Part shown: positions 27,179-36,464 of the stretch, in pieces
How positions within the stretch are numbered: the stretch's first letter is position 1
Layout: every line of letters begins with the position of its first letter
Assembly (NCBI GenBank): GCA_965262785.1
Contig: OZ253559.1
Span: 1,612,001 to 1,676,000, forward strand
Length of the DNA: 64,000 bases
From: G965218495 sp965262785
GTDB taxonomy: Bacteria; Bacteroidota; Rhodothermia; Rhodothermales; Bin80
Direction: 5' to 3'
The notes under the pieces: generated by a model
What the model was told of the DNA's origin: nothing
Database searches by the model: none
The model's input: the letters and a program-made list of their open reading frames with translations, nothing else
Translations under genes and position numbers: made by a program

Positions 27179-27577
27179 ATGGATAACTCTACCAATACGC
27201 TCCAGAACAGCCTCCATGGCGTTCCTTCTACTGAGGTCGAGCCTCGCGCGAAGCGTAGGCAATTCACGGCCGCGTTCAAGCGGCGGATTGTAGCGGAAGC
27301 CGAGGCTTGTACGGCGCCAGGGCAGATCGGTGCGCTGCTGCGCCGCGAGGGCCTCTATAGCTCTACGTTGTCGAGATGGCGTGGGCAGCAGCAGGCTTTG
27401 GCCAGCGCGCTGGGTCGTGGTCGCAAGCCTGCTTCGTCGCAAGTGGAGACACTCCAGCGGCTGCGGCAGGAGAACGCGCGGCTGAAGCGCAAGCTGACGA
27501 AGGCGGAGACGGTCATTGAGGCTCAAAAACAACTCTGCGTGCTATTTGGGGCAGACGAGACCGCGCAGGGAGAGTAG
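27179..27577 (+). CDS. IS3-family transposase OrfA
   Basis: A 132-residue protein. It contains the IS3/IS911-type HTH region RRQFTAAFKRRIVAEAEAC, then QIGALLRREGLYSSTLSRWR, and a C-terminal coiled coil (LQRLRQENARLKRKLTKAE) that multimerises with the transposase. It binds the IS ends and, in the family, can be joined to OrfB by ribosomal frameshifting. It is closely similar in layout to the orfA at 44233-44634, sharing GALLRREGLYSS. Confidence 0.9.
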   Translation: MDNSTNTLQNSLHGVPSTEVEPRAKRRQFTAAFKRRIVAEAEACTAPGQIGALLRREGLYSSTLSRWRGQQQALASALGRGRKPASSQVETLQRLRQENARLKRKLTKAETVIEAQKQLCVLFGADETAQGE

Positions 27578-27579
27578 CT

Positions 27580-28438
27580 ATGGTGAAGGAGCTAACCATG
27601 CGGCCTGTCGAAGGCGCACGCTTGCCGATTGATGGGAGTGTCCCGCATGTGGTACTACTGTACGATGGTGCAGCCACATCAGCGCAAGAAGCGATCCAGG
27701 GGACGCTACATCGGCGAAGCGGAGCGTGCGCAGATCCGCGTCGTGCTCAACAGCGAACGCTTCTACGATAGGCTTCCCCGTCAGATTTACGCCACGCTTC
27801 TGGACGAAGGCCGCTACGTGTGCCACTGGCGGACCATGTACCGCATACTTTCCGAGTGCGACCAGGTCCGCGAGCGGCGCAATCAGCGCAAGCATCCGCC
27901 GTATCGTAAGCCGGAACGCTTGGCATCGGGACCCAACCAGCTATGGAATTGGGACATTACCAAGCGCTACGGGCCATACCAGTGGACGCACTACTCGCTC
28001 TACGTCGTCATGGATGTCTACAGCCGATACGTGGCAGGCTGGACCATTGCTCCAGGGGAGTCTTCCGCACTGGCCCGGGCCCTGATTCAGACGAGCTGCC
28101 GCCGTCAGGGCATTGCGCACCACCAGCTTATCATCCACAGCGACCGGGGCCGTGCCATGACGTCAAAGACAGTCGCCCAGCTACTGGCGGAACTTGGCGT
28201 CGAGAAATCGCTCTCGCGGCCCTACAACTCCAATGACAACCCCTATTCGGAAGCGCAATTCAAGACGATGAAGTATCGGCCGACGTATCCGGGCCGCTTT
28301 GGCTCGCTGGAAGATGCCAAAGCCTGGACAGGGCGCTTCTTACTCTGGTACAACCACAGCCACTACCACAAGGAACTCGCGCTAATGGTGCCCGCCGTGG
28401 TGCACGCTGGACAGGAGAAAGCCGTTAGCCGTGCTTGA
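27580..28438 (+). pseudogene. IS3-family transposase OrfB with a one-base frameshift near its start
   Basis: The frame beginning ATG 27580 (MVKELT...) runs out of register after about six codons. The following frame reads CGLSKAHACRLMGVSRMWYY and continues to 28438 as an rve integrase with the DDE residues in WNWDITKRYG, IHSDRGRAMTSK and NPYSEAQFKTMKY. Removing one base around 27593-27600 restores a single orfB of normal length. Either the element is inactivated or translation begins downstream (TTG 27629/ATG 27632), losing part of the HTH_21 region. The catalytic domain itself is intact. Confidence 0.75.
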
Positions 28439-28506
28439 CCACCGACCCGGCGGCAAGGGCGCCCAGGAAATTAGAAACATCACCGACGAACTCTTGAGGT
28501 TCTTCC

Positions 28507-28737
28507 ATGCCAGCAGTTAACATTAACGAAGTTCAGGGCGAGAGGCGGGCCCATCCCGGATTGCCCGGCGCCCTCGATGCTATCGCGGACACCCCGCCAA
28601 AGCTTGAGCGCCTCACCATCACCGTTCCGGCTGACTATGCGCGGCGCCACAAGGCCGAGGCCAAGCGCCGCGGCATGACCATCAAGGAGTATATTATGCG
28701 GGCGCTGGATGCACACTCTGGGCTTGACGGCGGATAA
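28507..28737 (+). CDS. Small ribbon-helix-helix-like DNA-binding protein
   Basis: A 76-residue protein whose C-terminal half, PPKLERLTITVPADYARRH then KAEAKRRGMTIKEYIMRALD, looks like a ribbon-helix-helix domain: one beta-strand and two helices, as in ParG and antitoxins. The N-terminal 30 residues are probably flexible. It overlaps the next gene by one base (TAATG), so the pair is translationally coupled. It could be a partition accessory protein, an antitoxin or a transcriptional regulator of the pair; no toxin-like partner is evident. Moderately confident that it is a real gene. Confidence 0.6.
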   Translation: MPAVNINEVQGERRAHPGLPGALDAIADTPPKLERLTITVPADYARRHKAEAKRRGMTIKEYIMRALDAHSGLDGG

Positions 28738-29000
28738 TGGCCGGAACACGACTGGTGCGCGCTTATGGCCCGCACTACACTCTGCTACAGGTGATGCGGC
28801 AGCTTTTCTGCCGGCACACCACGCTCCACATGGACTCGTTTGTGTCGGGCGGGGAGCGTGTGGCCAACAGAGTGACTTTTGTGGCCCGTTGCGTCCGTTG
28901 CGGTCGGTCCTGGTCCGACAGGGCGCCTCTGCGCGACGCCGTGTCTGTCTCGTCATCACGCCTGTACTCGTCCGTATCGGCTGATCGGCACAGGGAGTAG
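28737..29000 (+). CDS. Small zinc-ribbon-like protein, unknown function
   Basis: An 87-residue protein starting at an ATG that shares one base with the previous stop. It contains the stretches QLFCRHTTLHMD and VARCVRCGRSWSDR: an early Cys-His pair and a later CxxC, as in a small zinc ribbon. No signal peptide is present. Because it is translationally coupled to the ribbon-helix-helix gene, they probably act together, perhaps as a plasmid- or phage-derived regulatory pair. I do not recognise the family. Confidence 0.5.
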   Translation: MAGTRLVRAYGPHYTLLQVMRQLFCRHTTLHMDSFVSGGERVANRVTFVARCVRCGRSWSDRAPLRDAVSVSSSRLYSSVSADRHRE

Positions 29001-29308
29001 AGCCATGGTTTTCGCCGCAGGAGCGCGGAAGGCCTGCTCGACTCCACATTTCGGAGACTCCGTGCTGGCTTCCCCCGCATAGTGCGGAGATGGCCCCACA
29101 ATGCTGCTATACGGCCGTTAGCACGCCCCTGTACGACGGCAGAAGCGGCAGGGTGTTCTTCTGTGGCAGGCCGGACACACACCGCGTCGGGACGTGTCGA
29201 AACCACCTTCTCGGGCATGCAAGGTGCCGTTTTCGGCACGACCATTCAGAATCGCTCGTGACGGCCCGTGCTGCACAAGCAGTTGCACGGGTAGGGGGCG
29301 GCCAGCAA
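29001..29308. other. Intergenic stretch with two hairpins
   Basis: No gene is supported. GTGCCG-TTTT-CGGCAC (29224-29239) and CCCGTGC/GCACGGG (29265-29271 and 29285-29291, 13-nt loop) are perfect inverted repeats. They lie beyond the 3' end of the minus-strand T9SS/barrel pair and past the plus-strand zinc-ribbon gene, so one or both may act as bidirectional transcription barriers, although T-runs are weak. Confidence 0.4.
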
Positions 29309-29824
29309 TCATTCCCAGCCTATTCTGACCATCAAGCCGTAACTGTACCCCCACCCCTTGGGGTTGACGTATAGTAACCCCCCAAGCCCCAAGAATTTTA
29401 GGGGCATTACGACCGCTCTGGCTTGCCCGCGAACGTCGAGCTTAAAGCGTCTAATGTCATGTTCTTTAGCGTGTAGAAAGCCCGGGATATAAAAGTCTGG
29501 ACCGGCCGAGATACCTACGAAGTGATACCTTCCAGAACTGGCGATTCCGAAGCCATAACCCAGCCACGGCGTAAGCGACGCACGATGCAGATATTTCAGA
29601 CGACGCCCCGGTTTGCGTCCAGGATTTAGTATAGTAAGTTCCATACTGGACATTGGAAATTCGCTACAAGCTGCGAGACGCGCGTAGCAGGAGATGGGAG
29701 TCGTTCTCGTGAAGGTACCATAGCCAATACTCGGCATATATAGCCACTTCTGATCGTTCTGACCGTGCGCAGCGATCGGCACCAGCAGGCAGATCGGGAA
29801 GACCAATCTCAGCAGGTTGCGCAT
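29309..29824 (-). CDS. Exported outer-membrane beta-barrel-like protein, unknown function
   Basis: A 171-residue protein with a clear signal peptide (MRNLLRLVFPICLLVPIAAHGQ). The mature part alternates glycine/aromatic-rich strands such as PSIGYGTFTR, LTPWLGYGFGIAS, YHFVGISAGPDFYIPG and GYSYGLMVRIGWE, ending in an aromatic-containing strand, as in small outer-membrane barrels. It starts 12 nt after the T9SS-type protein stop on the same strand, so the two form a unit. The role might be surface attachment or stabilisation of the partner (inference). Confidence 0.65.
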   Translation of the reverse strand: MRNLLRLVFPICLLVPIAAHGQNDQKWLYMPSIGYGTFTRTTPISCYARLAACSEFPMSSMELTILNPGRKPGRRLKYLHRASLTPWLGYGFGIASSGRYHFVGISAGPDFYIPGFLHAKEHDIRRFKLDVRGQARAVVMPLKFLGLGGLLYVNPKGWGYSYGLMVRIGWE

Positions 29825-29836
29825 CGGGGCACCTCT

Positions 29837-31033
29837 CTATTTGATCAGTTGCATGGAACGGGTTTCGATGTGACCCTCCGACCGTATGGTGTAGTAATAT
29901 ATCCCACTCGCCAGCGACGAACCGTCAAAAACGACGCTCTGCGAACCTGCTGAAAAGAAACGATCAGCCAGCGTCGCCACCTCGCGCCCGGCCATGTCGT
30001 AGACCTTCAGCGTTACTTCCCCGGCCTCCGGCAGCGAGAAACGAATCACCGTTGACGGATTGAACGGGTTCGGGTAGTTGCCCTCAAGATGGGGGGCGTC
30101 ATAACAGGGTATGTAATCACATATGTCAAACCCACCTCCACCTCCACCTCCATCTCCGGGCTCGACCGACACCGTCATAATGCCCGTGACAGCGGCCAAA
30201 CCGCGCGCGTAACTGTCCGTTACCGTTACCTTGATTTTGTGCGGACTGTACCTCATTGACAAAGAGTCCACTCTGTAGTAGTCGTTACCTCTTCCTACCG
30301 AATGCCATGCATTACAACGCACGTCCCTTGTGTACCTTGTGCCTCCAGGAGGACACGTATACCAATGTTCCCATCTGTACTCATAGAAGCCGGATCCGCC
30401 CCCTACATCGGTGGCGTTCCACTTACCCGCTGTGTGTTCAGACAGAGACCAGTGACCACCTATCGACGCACGCAATGGAACCGTCTTGAGGTCTAGCCAG
30501 TGAAGGAGCGGCTCGGCGAACTCAACAGGAAAGTCGTTATGATAGTGATCATAATGTGCTGAGAGTTCCACATCAAAACTGCTCCCATCCAAAGCACTGG
30601 TGTGCGAGACAAAGGTGGGATCATTTCTACGGTCCATATTCGACGCGTCGGTGAACGAGCGCGGAAAATAGCCGCCGGCTTTTCCTATGTCCTCGTCCAA
30701 AGACATGTAGAAATGTTTCACTTTCACCTCTACTATCCCAGCCCTAAAAACATCCAAAGTAATGGCAAGCCATTTTTCCGAGCCGGCGATGAACCGGCCT
30801 CGGCCGCTGGAGAAGGCCACTCCAATGTTCGTGGCGGATGGGTAGCCAGCGCTATTGAGCGAATCCATCAGGGCATCATGCTCTCCATTGGAATAGGGAT
30901 TGTACACGAGCATCTGCTTCGCTGCTTCTGAATTCAGAATAAGCGCTATGTCATCGCCTGTTGATACTGTCACAAAAACGTTGACACATACCGCAGGCAC
31001 AGTCCGGTATTGTGGTTTGCACGGCGGACTCAC
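29837..31033 (-). CDS. T9SS type A sorting-domain protein with Ig/PKD-like domain; N-terminus probably incomplete
   Basis: A 398-residue protein. The last 75 or so residues form a type IX secretion C-terminal domain: GNYPNPFNPSTVIRFSLP, then VTLKVYDMAGREVATLADR and GIYYYTIRS. Before it is a run of seven glycines, and before that an Ig/PKD-like domain (ASIGGHWSLSEHTAGKWNAT to IKVTVTDSYARG). Cargo of this system must carry a Sec signal, but the open frame starts at a GTG right after an in-frame TAG and shows none. A 5' truncation or frameshift is therefore likely. The barrel-like gene follows at 12 nt. Confidence 0.7.
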   Translation of the reverse strand: MSPPCKPQYRTVPAVCVNVFVTVSTGDDIALILNSEAAKQMLVYNPYSNGEHDALMDSLNSAGYPSATNIGVAFSSGRGRFIAGSEKWLAITLDVFRAGIVEVKVKHFYMSLDEDIGKAGGYFPRSFTDASNMDRRNDPTFVSHTSALDGSSFDVELSAHYDHYHNDFPVEFAEPLLHWLDLKTVPLRASIGGHWSLSEHTAGKWNATDVGGGSGFYEYRWEHWYTCPPGGTRYTRDVRCNAWHSVGRGNDYYRVDSLSMRYSPHKIKVTVTDSYARGLAAVTGIMTVSVEPGDGGGGGGGFDICDYIPCYDAPHLEGNYPNPFNPSTVIRFSLPEAGEVTLKVYDMAGREVATLADRFFSAGSQSVVFDGSSLASGIYYYTIRSEGHIETRSMQLIK

Positions 31034-31579
31034 AGACTACGGCACGTTCTTTTCTAAGGCAGATCTCCACAGCCATATTCTGAGAGTATCCGTGTCAGGG
31101 CATCCTTGCTTTCATGGGAAGAGTCAGATTTGCCATTGTCGCCGGGTGAGCGCTGGCGCGACTCGCCACTGGAGCCCCCTTCGTTATCCTCCCGGCTTAT
31201 TTGAATCTGACTATTGCGGTGGTGACTGCCATGCCATAGTAGAAGGCCTGATGAATAGCCTCGAAATTAATAGGCGCCGTTCACTTGTGGTGCTACGCAC
31301 GGAGCCATAGCAGCTTTGGTGATACCCCATAGCATGTGCGTTCGCCTTCAAAATGCTGATTAATGGCACGTTCTATCTATCTTCAGGCTTTGATTATGCT
31401 AAGATGCAATACAAGGAATCTTCGGGGAGCTGCCACGTTAGTCGTACTATTGCACTCTTTGTCGCTGGGGACGGGTGCGCAAGGGTTTAGCCTGGTGCCC
31501 TTAACTGCCACATTTGCCACTATGCGGGCCGGATTTGCCCCGGTGTCAGGGTCAGCGCCGCGCTTTAATCCGTAAGAGC
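31034..31579. other. Intergenic region; possible small secreted peptide
   Basis: About 550 bp. A plus-strand frame at 31396-31575 begins MLRCNTRNLRGAATLVVLL and ends a signal-like segment at GTGAQG, but it stops after about 60 residues and overlaps no known family; it may be a truncated secreted protein. Its end adjoins yggS. Nothing else is supported. Confidence 0.35.
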
Positions 31580-32287
31580 ATGCCGCTGCCGGACGCCAGA
31601 GAGGCGGAAGTAATGGCGATTGCCAGTCGTCTGGAACGGGTCTATGAGCGCATTGCTCAGGCCTGCCAGCGTGCGGGGCGTCGAGAAGAGGAAGTGACGC
31701 TGGTGGGCGTGACGAAGTCATTTCCCCTGGAGACGGTCGCGGCTGGCCTCGAAGCAGGCCTCAAGGACTTTGGCGAAAACAAGGTTCAGGAACTGAGCGC
31801 AAAAGCCGCCGCAACTCCCCAAGGCATATGTCGTTGGCATATGATTGGCCACCTGCAGCGCAACAAGGCGCGTACAGTAGCGCGGTTAGCGCACATGTTT
31901 CATGCGCTGGACAGCTTGCGTCTGGCAGACAGTCTGGAGCGGTGCGCACGAGATGAAGGGCGAATTCTTCCGTGTCTCGTGCAGGTGAACATTTCGAAGG
32001 AGGCCAGCAAATTCGGGCTTGAACCCGCCGAAGTTGCGGCTGCGCTCGGGGCCCTTTCGACGCGCACGCATCTGCGTGTCCAGGGTCTCATGGCACTGGC
32101 TTCGCCGACGGCGGATCCGGAAGCCGTAAGGCCGCAGTTTCGACAGATGCGTCGTTTCTTTGATGATGCACCACCCGGAATGACTATGCTTTCAATGGGC
32201 ATGAGCGGCGACTTTGAGGTGGCTATAGAAGAAGGCGCGACGCATATCAGGGTGGGCTCGGCCATCTTCGGGCCACGAAACCGATAA
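31580..32287 (+). CDS. yggS: YggS/PROSC-type PLP homeostasis protein
   Basis: A 235-residue alanine-racemase-fold protein. The PLP lysine lies in VTLVGVTKSFPLETV near residue 41; DFGENKVQELSAKA, WHMIGHLQRNKA, VNISKEASKFGL, GLMALASP, LSMGMSGDFEVAIEEGAT and RVGSAIFGPR follow, all diagnostic of the family. It binds pyridoxal phosphate without enzymatic activity and buffers it in the cytosol. The ATG at 31580 gives the standard length; the longer frame upstream is not needed. The purine phosphorylase gene follows at 15 nt. Confidence 0.92.
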   Translation: MPLPDAREAEVMAIASRLERVYERIAQACQRAGRREEEVTLVGVTKSFPLETVAAGLEAGLKDFGENKVQELSAKAAATPQGICRWHMIGHLQRNKARTVARLAHMFHALDSLRLADSLERCARDEGRILPCLVQVNISKEASKFGLEPAEVAAALGALSTRTHLRVQGLMALASPTADPEAVRPQFRQMRRFFDDAPPGMTMLSMGMSGDFEVAIEEGATHIRVGSAIFGPRNR

Positions 32288-32302
32288 GACCCGTACAAAC
32301 CG

Positions 32303-33157
32303 ATGGACCTTAATTATCCCGATGCTGCCACGCAAATGGCACAAGTAGAAGAGGCCGTTGCTGCTATCTGTGGCAAGACATCCATTCGGCCCCGGGTTGG
32401 CCTGATACTCGGAACAGGGCTCGGTCGACTCGCCCAAGAGATTGATGTCGTGGATACGATTGAATATGGCGATCTGCCGAACTTTCCCGTTTCCACTGTC
32501 GAGACTCACAAGGGGCGCTTGCTCTTCGGCATGCTACGTGGAGTGTCTGTGGTAGCAATGCAGGGGCGAATGCATGTCTACGAAGGTTACAGCGCCCGCG
32601 AGGTGACCGTACCCATTCGCACATTAGGATTGCTTGGCATTGAGGCGATTTGCATTTCGACTGCCTGCGGCGGCATGAATCCGCTCTTCAGACGCGGCGA
32701 CCTGATGCTGTTGACCGATCACATCAATCTGCAAGGCGTAAATCCGCTCGTTGGCCCAAACGTTGACGCTTGGGGACCGCGGTTTCCGGATATGAGCGAA
32801 CCCTATGACGTGGCACTTCGACATTCTGCGTTGTGCGTCGCCATCGGCGAGGGCATTCGCCTGGAGCGAGGCGTATACGTCGCGGTGGTGGGACCGTGCC
32901 TGGAAACCAAGGCCGAGTACCGATTCCTGCGCGGCATCGGGGCGGACGTGGTTGGAATGAGTACCGTTCCGGAGGTCATAGTTGCCCGCCATATGGGTCT
33001 GAGGGTAATGGCGATTGGCGTCATCACCGATGAGTGCTTCCCTGACGCCCTGGAAGAGGTCACCCTGGAATTGGTACTGTCGGCGGCCGCTGAAGCGGAG
33101 CCAAAGCTAACGGCCATCATGGCGGGTGTCGTTGAAGCCATTGGGCGCAGTGCGTGA
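32303..33157 (+). CDS. Purine nucleoside phosphorylase (trimeric, PunA type)
   Basis: A 284-residue protein of the inosine/guanosine phosphorylase class. Recognisable parts are GLILGTGLGRLAQEI (phosphate loop), MQGRMHVYEGY, STACGGMNP, the purine-site Glu in GPCLETKAEYR, and VGMSTVPEVIVARH followed by GVITDEC (Asn/Asp region). It cleaves purine nucleosides with phosphate to base and ribose-1-phosphate for salvage. It lies 15 nt after yggS and about 100 nt before ileS on the same strand. Confidence 0.9.
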   Translation: MDLNYPDAATQMAQVEEAVAAICGKTSIRPRVGLILGTGLGRLAQEIDVVDTIEYGDLPNFPVSTVETHKGRLLFGMLRGVSVVAMQGRMHVYEGYSAREVTVPIRTLGLLGIEAICISTACGGMNPLFRRGDLMLLTDHINLQGVNPLVGPNVDAWGPRFPDMSEPYDVALRHSALCVAIGEGIRLERGVYVAVVGPCLETKAEYRFLRGIGADVVGMSTVPEVIVARHMGLRVMAIGVITDECFPDALEEVTLELVLSAAAEAEPKLTAIMAGVVEAIGRSA

Positions 33158-33258
33158 CTGGCATCGTGCGGGTGCCCAGTGGATCACGCAGGGCAGCCGG
33201 TAACGAACAACGGTAGCAGTTTTTCGTAGTCACAGTTTTTCTTTTGTTGCTGCCATTC

Positions 33259-36200
33259 ATGCCGCGATTCGAGGAGGTCCAGAAGCTAGGGCCAGCTTTG
33301 CTGGAACGCGAGGTGCTCGCCTGGTGGAACAAGCATGACATCTTTGCCAAGAGCGTAGACCAGAAGGACCCGGCTCGGACCTATACCTTCTACGAAGGGC
33401 CGCCGACTGCCAACGGCCGTCCGGGCATTCATCACGTGCTTGCACGGACCATCAAGGATGTATTCTGCCGGTACCAAACCATGAAAGGCTATCGCGTAGA
33501 GCGAAAAGCCGGTTGGGACACGCACGGCTTGCCGGTTGAGATCGAAGTCGAAAGGAAGCTTGGACTCGACGGGCACGAGGACGTCTTGGCCTATGGCATG
33601 GAGCGCTTTAACGCCGCTTGCCGGCAGAGCGTGCTCGAATACAAGGAGGAATGGGATGAACTTACGCGCCTGATGGGATATTGGGTCGACCTGGATCGCC
33701 CGTACATGACTTTTGACAACAACTATATAGAGAGCGTCTGGTGGCTAATAAAGCAGATTTTTGACAAGGGTTTGCTGTACCAGGGCCACAAGATCCAGTG
33801 GTACAGTCCTGGGTCGGGCACGGTGCTCAGTTCGCATGAGGTAAGCCTTGGATACAAGGAGGTGCAGGATCCGAGCGTATACGTGCAGTTCCCGTCGGAA
33901 GAGGAGAATGGTACTTTCTTTCTGGCTTGGACTACTACGCCGTGGACGCTATTATCCAATGCGGCGTTGGCCGTAGGGCCAGACATAGACTATGCCAAGG
34001 TTCGCGTAGCGGGACATCCAGGTAAGCATTTCTTGTTGGCTGCGGCCCGCTTGGAGGTTCTCAAGGACGACTTTGAGGTCGTCTCCACCATGAAGGGTCG
34101 GGATCTTGCAGGCGCTCGATACGCGCCAGTGTTTGAGCATTTTCGAGCGCAAGGCCATGACGCGTGGCGCGTGGTGTCCGCGGAGTTTGTTTCCACCGGC
34201 GATGGTACCGGAATCGTACACATTGCGCCTGCATTCGGGGCGGATGACTACGCACTTGGCCAGCAGGAGGGTCTCCCAGTGCTTAACCCTATTGGGGCGG
34301 ATGGCCGCTTCCTGCCGGAGGTGGGCATCGCCGGTGGACTGTGGTTCAAGGACGCGGACAAACCTTTGGCTCGTGACCTGCGGGAGCGTGGTCTTCTCTA
34401 TCGGCACGAAACATACCTTCACAACTATCCGCACGACTGGCGCAAGGGTACGCCGCTGATGAGCTACCCAGTTAAGAGCTGGTTTATTCGAACGACCGCG
34501 ATCCGCGATCGGCTCGTAGCCCTAAACAGCAAGATTGCATGGCAGCCGAAGGCGATCGGCACAAGGCGCTTCGGTGAGTGGTTGGAAAACAACGTGGATT
34601 GGGCCCTCGGGCGGCGCCGGTTCTGGGGTACACCGCTGCCCGTGTGGGTGTCGGACAAGGATCCCTCGTATGTCGAAGCAATTGGTTCCATTGCGGAATT
34701 GCGCGCCAAGTGCGGCGACCAGTTGCCAGAGCGTGACGAGGATCTGAATCTTCATCGCCCCCACGTAGATGAACTTTCGTGGCCAGCACCTGACGGTGGA
34801 ACTATGCGCCGCGTACCGGAAACCATTGACGTATGGTTTGACTCCGGCGCCATGCCGTTTGCGCAGTGGCATTATCCATTCGAAAACCATGAAGCATTTG
34901 CTCGCAGCTTTCCTGCGGACTTTATCTCTGAGGGGGTTGACCAAACCCGCGGATGGTTTTATACACTCCATGCCATTGCTGCCCTGGTAATGGATGAGGT
35001 CTCATTCAAGAATTGCGTAGTCGGCGGCTTGGTGCTTGACGAGAAGGGAGAAAAGATGTCAAAGACCAAGGGCAACGCCGTGGATCCTTTTGAGGTGATC
35101 CGAAAGTGGGGCGCAGATCGGGTTCGCTGGTACCTAATGAGCAATTCTCCGCCATGGGAAGACATTAGGTTCTCCGAAAAGGGCATCAGGGAAGCGGAAA
35201 GCAAGCTTTTCAGCACGCTGGGAAACGTGTACAGCTTTTTTGCTACATACGCCAACATCGATGGGTATACAGGGCAGGAAGCCGTAGTGCCATTGTTCCA
35301 ACGGCCGGAGCTTGACCGCTGGATTGTGAGCAGGCTCCATACCACCGCGGCTGAGGCCGATGCTGCCAATGCCGATTTTCATCCGACCCGCGCTGCGCGC
35401 ACCATAGAGCGGTTCGTACATGAGCTTTCCAACTGGTACATCCGGCGCTCCCGACGGCGATTCTGGTCCGCTAAAAACACGCAGGGCGAAATCGACAAGT
35501 GGGCAGCCTACCAGACGGTCCAAACTTGCCTGGAGACTTTGGCGCGCATGATGGCGCCGCTCGCGCCGTTTTTTTCCGAGTGGCTCTTTCAACGAATCCG
35601 GGTGGCGGGCATAGGGTATGCCGAGTCGGTGCACCTCGCGCACTTTCCAGAGCCTGATGCCGACTCTATTGACAGTGCGTTGGAGCACCGCATGAAGCTT
35701 GCACAGACGATCGCGTCGCTGGTGCTCGGACTGCGCAATAAGGCCAGCATCAACATTCGCCAGCCGCTTTCGCGCGTTTTGGTAGTAACGGGCGCAGGGA
35801 TTGAGCAAGAGGCGATCGAGCAGGTAGAGTCCATTATCCTGAGCGAGGTCAATGTGAAGGGTATTGACTATCTCACTGGCGATAGCAGCCTGGTGCGGCG
35901 CACAGCACGCCCCAATTTTCGGCAGCTAGGGCGCCGAGTCGGTAGGCAAATGCCCAAAGTGAAGGTGGCCGTGTCGCGGTTGGACCAGGAGGCACTCATG
36001 GGATACGAGCGAGAAGGAACGGTAGACATCACGGTGGATGCCCGGACAATTACCTTGGGGCCGGGTGACGTGCAAATCACAACGGAAGGCATTGAAGGCT
36101 GGCTGGTGGGCAGCGAGGAGGGTGTGACGGTAGCGCTTGATACAAGGCTCACGGAGGACCTAAGGAATGAAGGGCTTGCCAGGGAATCCATCAACCGACT

Positions 36201-36444
36201 CCAGAACCTGCGCAAACGGGCTGGCTTCGGCGTCACCGACCGCATCATGGTTGAGTACCACGCCACACCTGGTCTGGCCGCCGCACTGGCACGCCATGAC
36301 CAGTGGCTACGGAACGAGGTGCTTGCATTGACGTTGGAGCGTGCCAGTGAGCCCGTTGGGGAGGCTGTTGAGAAATTCGCATTCGGAGGGGAGGAGTTGA
36401 CGCTGGGCGTGCGGAGAAGCGCACCCGCATGTGGCGGGGAGTAG
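33259..36444 (+). CDS. ileS: Isoleucine--tRNA ligase
   Basis: A 1061-residue class I aminoacyl-tRNA synthetase. The HIGH-type motif is GRPGIHHVL near residues 53-61 and the KMSKS motif is GEKMSKTKGN near 598. The editing (CP1) domain contains FLAWTTTPWTL, and the anticodon-binding and C-terminal parts follow. The long form without the C-terminal cysteine zinc finger matches type 2 (eukaryote-like) IleRS, the class often linked to natural mupirocin insensitivity (family knowledge; not tested here). I use the ATG at 33259; a TTG lies 15 nt upstream. It heads the ileS-traR/dksA-lspA run. Confidence 0.95.
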   Translation: MPRFEEVQKLGPALLEREVLAWWNKHDIFAKSVDQKDPARTYTFYEGPPTANGRPGIHHVLARTIKDVFCRYQTMKGYRVERKAGWDTHGLPVEIEVERKLGLDGHEDVLAYGMERFNAACRQSVLEYKEEWDELTRLMGYWVDLDRPYMTFDNNYIESVWWLIKQIFDKGLLYQGHKIQWYSPGSGTVLSSHEVSLGYKEVQDPSVYVQFPSEEENGTFFLAWTTTPWTLLSNAALAVGPDIDYAKVRVAGHPGKHFLLAAARLEVLKDDFEVVSTMKGRDLAGARYAPVFEHFRAQGHDAWRVVSAEFVSTGDGTGIVHIAPAFGADDYALGQQEGLPVLNPIGADGRFLPEVGIAGGLWFKDADKPLARDLRERGLLYRHETYLHNYPHDWRKGTPLMSYPVKSWFIRTTAIRDRLVALNSKIAWQPKAIGTRRFGEWLENNVDWALGRRRFWGTPLPVWVSDKDPSYVEAIGSIAELRAKCGDQLPERDEDLNLHRPHVDELSWPAPDGGTMRRVPETIDVWFDSGAMPFAQWHYPFENHEAFARSFPADFISEGVDQTRGWFYTLHAIAALVMDEVSFKNCVVGGLVLDEKGEKMSKTKGNAVDPFEVIRKWGADRVRWYLMSNSPPWEDIRFSEKGIREAESKLFSTLGNVYSFFATYANIDGYTGQEAVVPLFQRPELDRWIVSRLHTTAAEADAANADFHPTRAARTIERFVHELSNWYIRRSRRRFWSAKNTQGEIDKWAAYQTVQTCLETLARMMAPLAPFFSEWLFQRIRVAGIGYAESVHLAHFPEPDADSIDSALEHRMKLAQTIASLVLGLRNKASINIRQPLSRVLVVTGAGIEQEAIEQVESIILSEVNVKGIDYLTGDSSLVRRTARPNFRQLGRRVGRQMPKVKVAVSRLDQEALMGYEREGTVDITVDARTITLGPGDVQITTEGIEGWLVGSEEGVTVALDTRLTEDLRNEGLARESINRLQNLRKRAGFGVTDRIMVEYHATPGLAAALARHDQWLRNEVLALTLERASEPVGEAVEKFAFGGEELTLGVRRSAPACGGE

Positions 36445-36464
36445 CACTTGGATACGTATAAACC

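Larger units (their letters stand above)
27179..28438 (+). mobile_element. IS3-family insertion sequence (coding part; ends not resolved)
   Basis: An orfA-orfB pair in the order and spacing of IS3 elements: a helix-turn-helix/leucine-zipper orfA followed 2 nt later by a DDE integrase orfB. The true element extends some tens of bases to each side, but I could not identify matching inverted repeats or a short target duplication. It marks the left border of an accessory segment (27-31 kb). A related but truncated copy occurs at 44233-44866. Confidence 0.8.
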
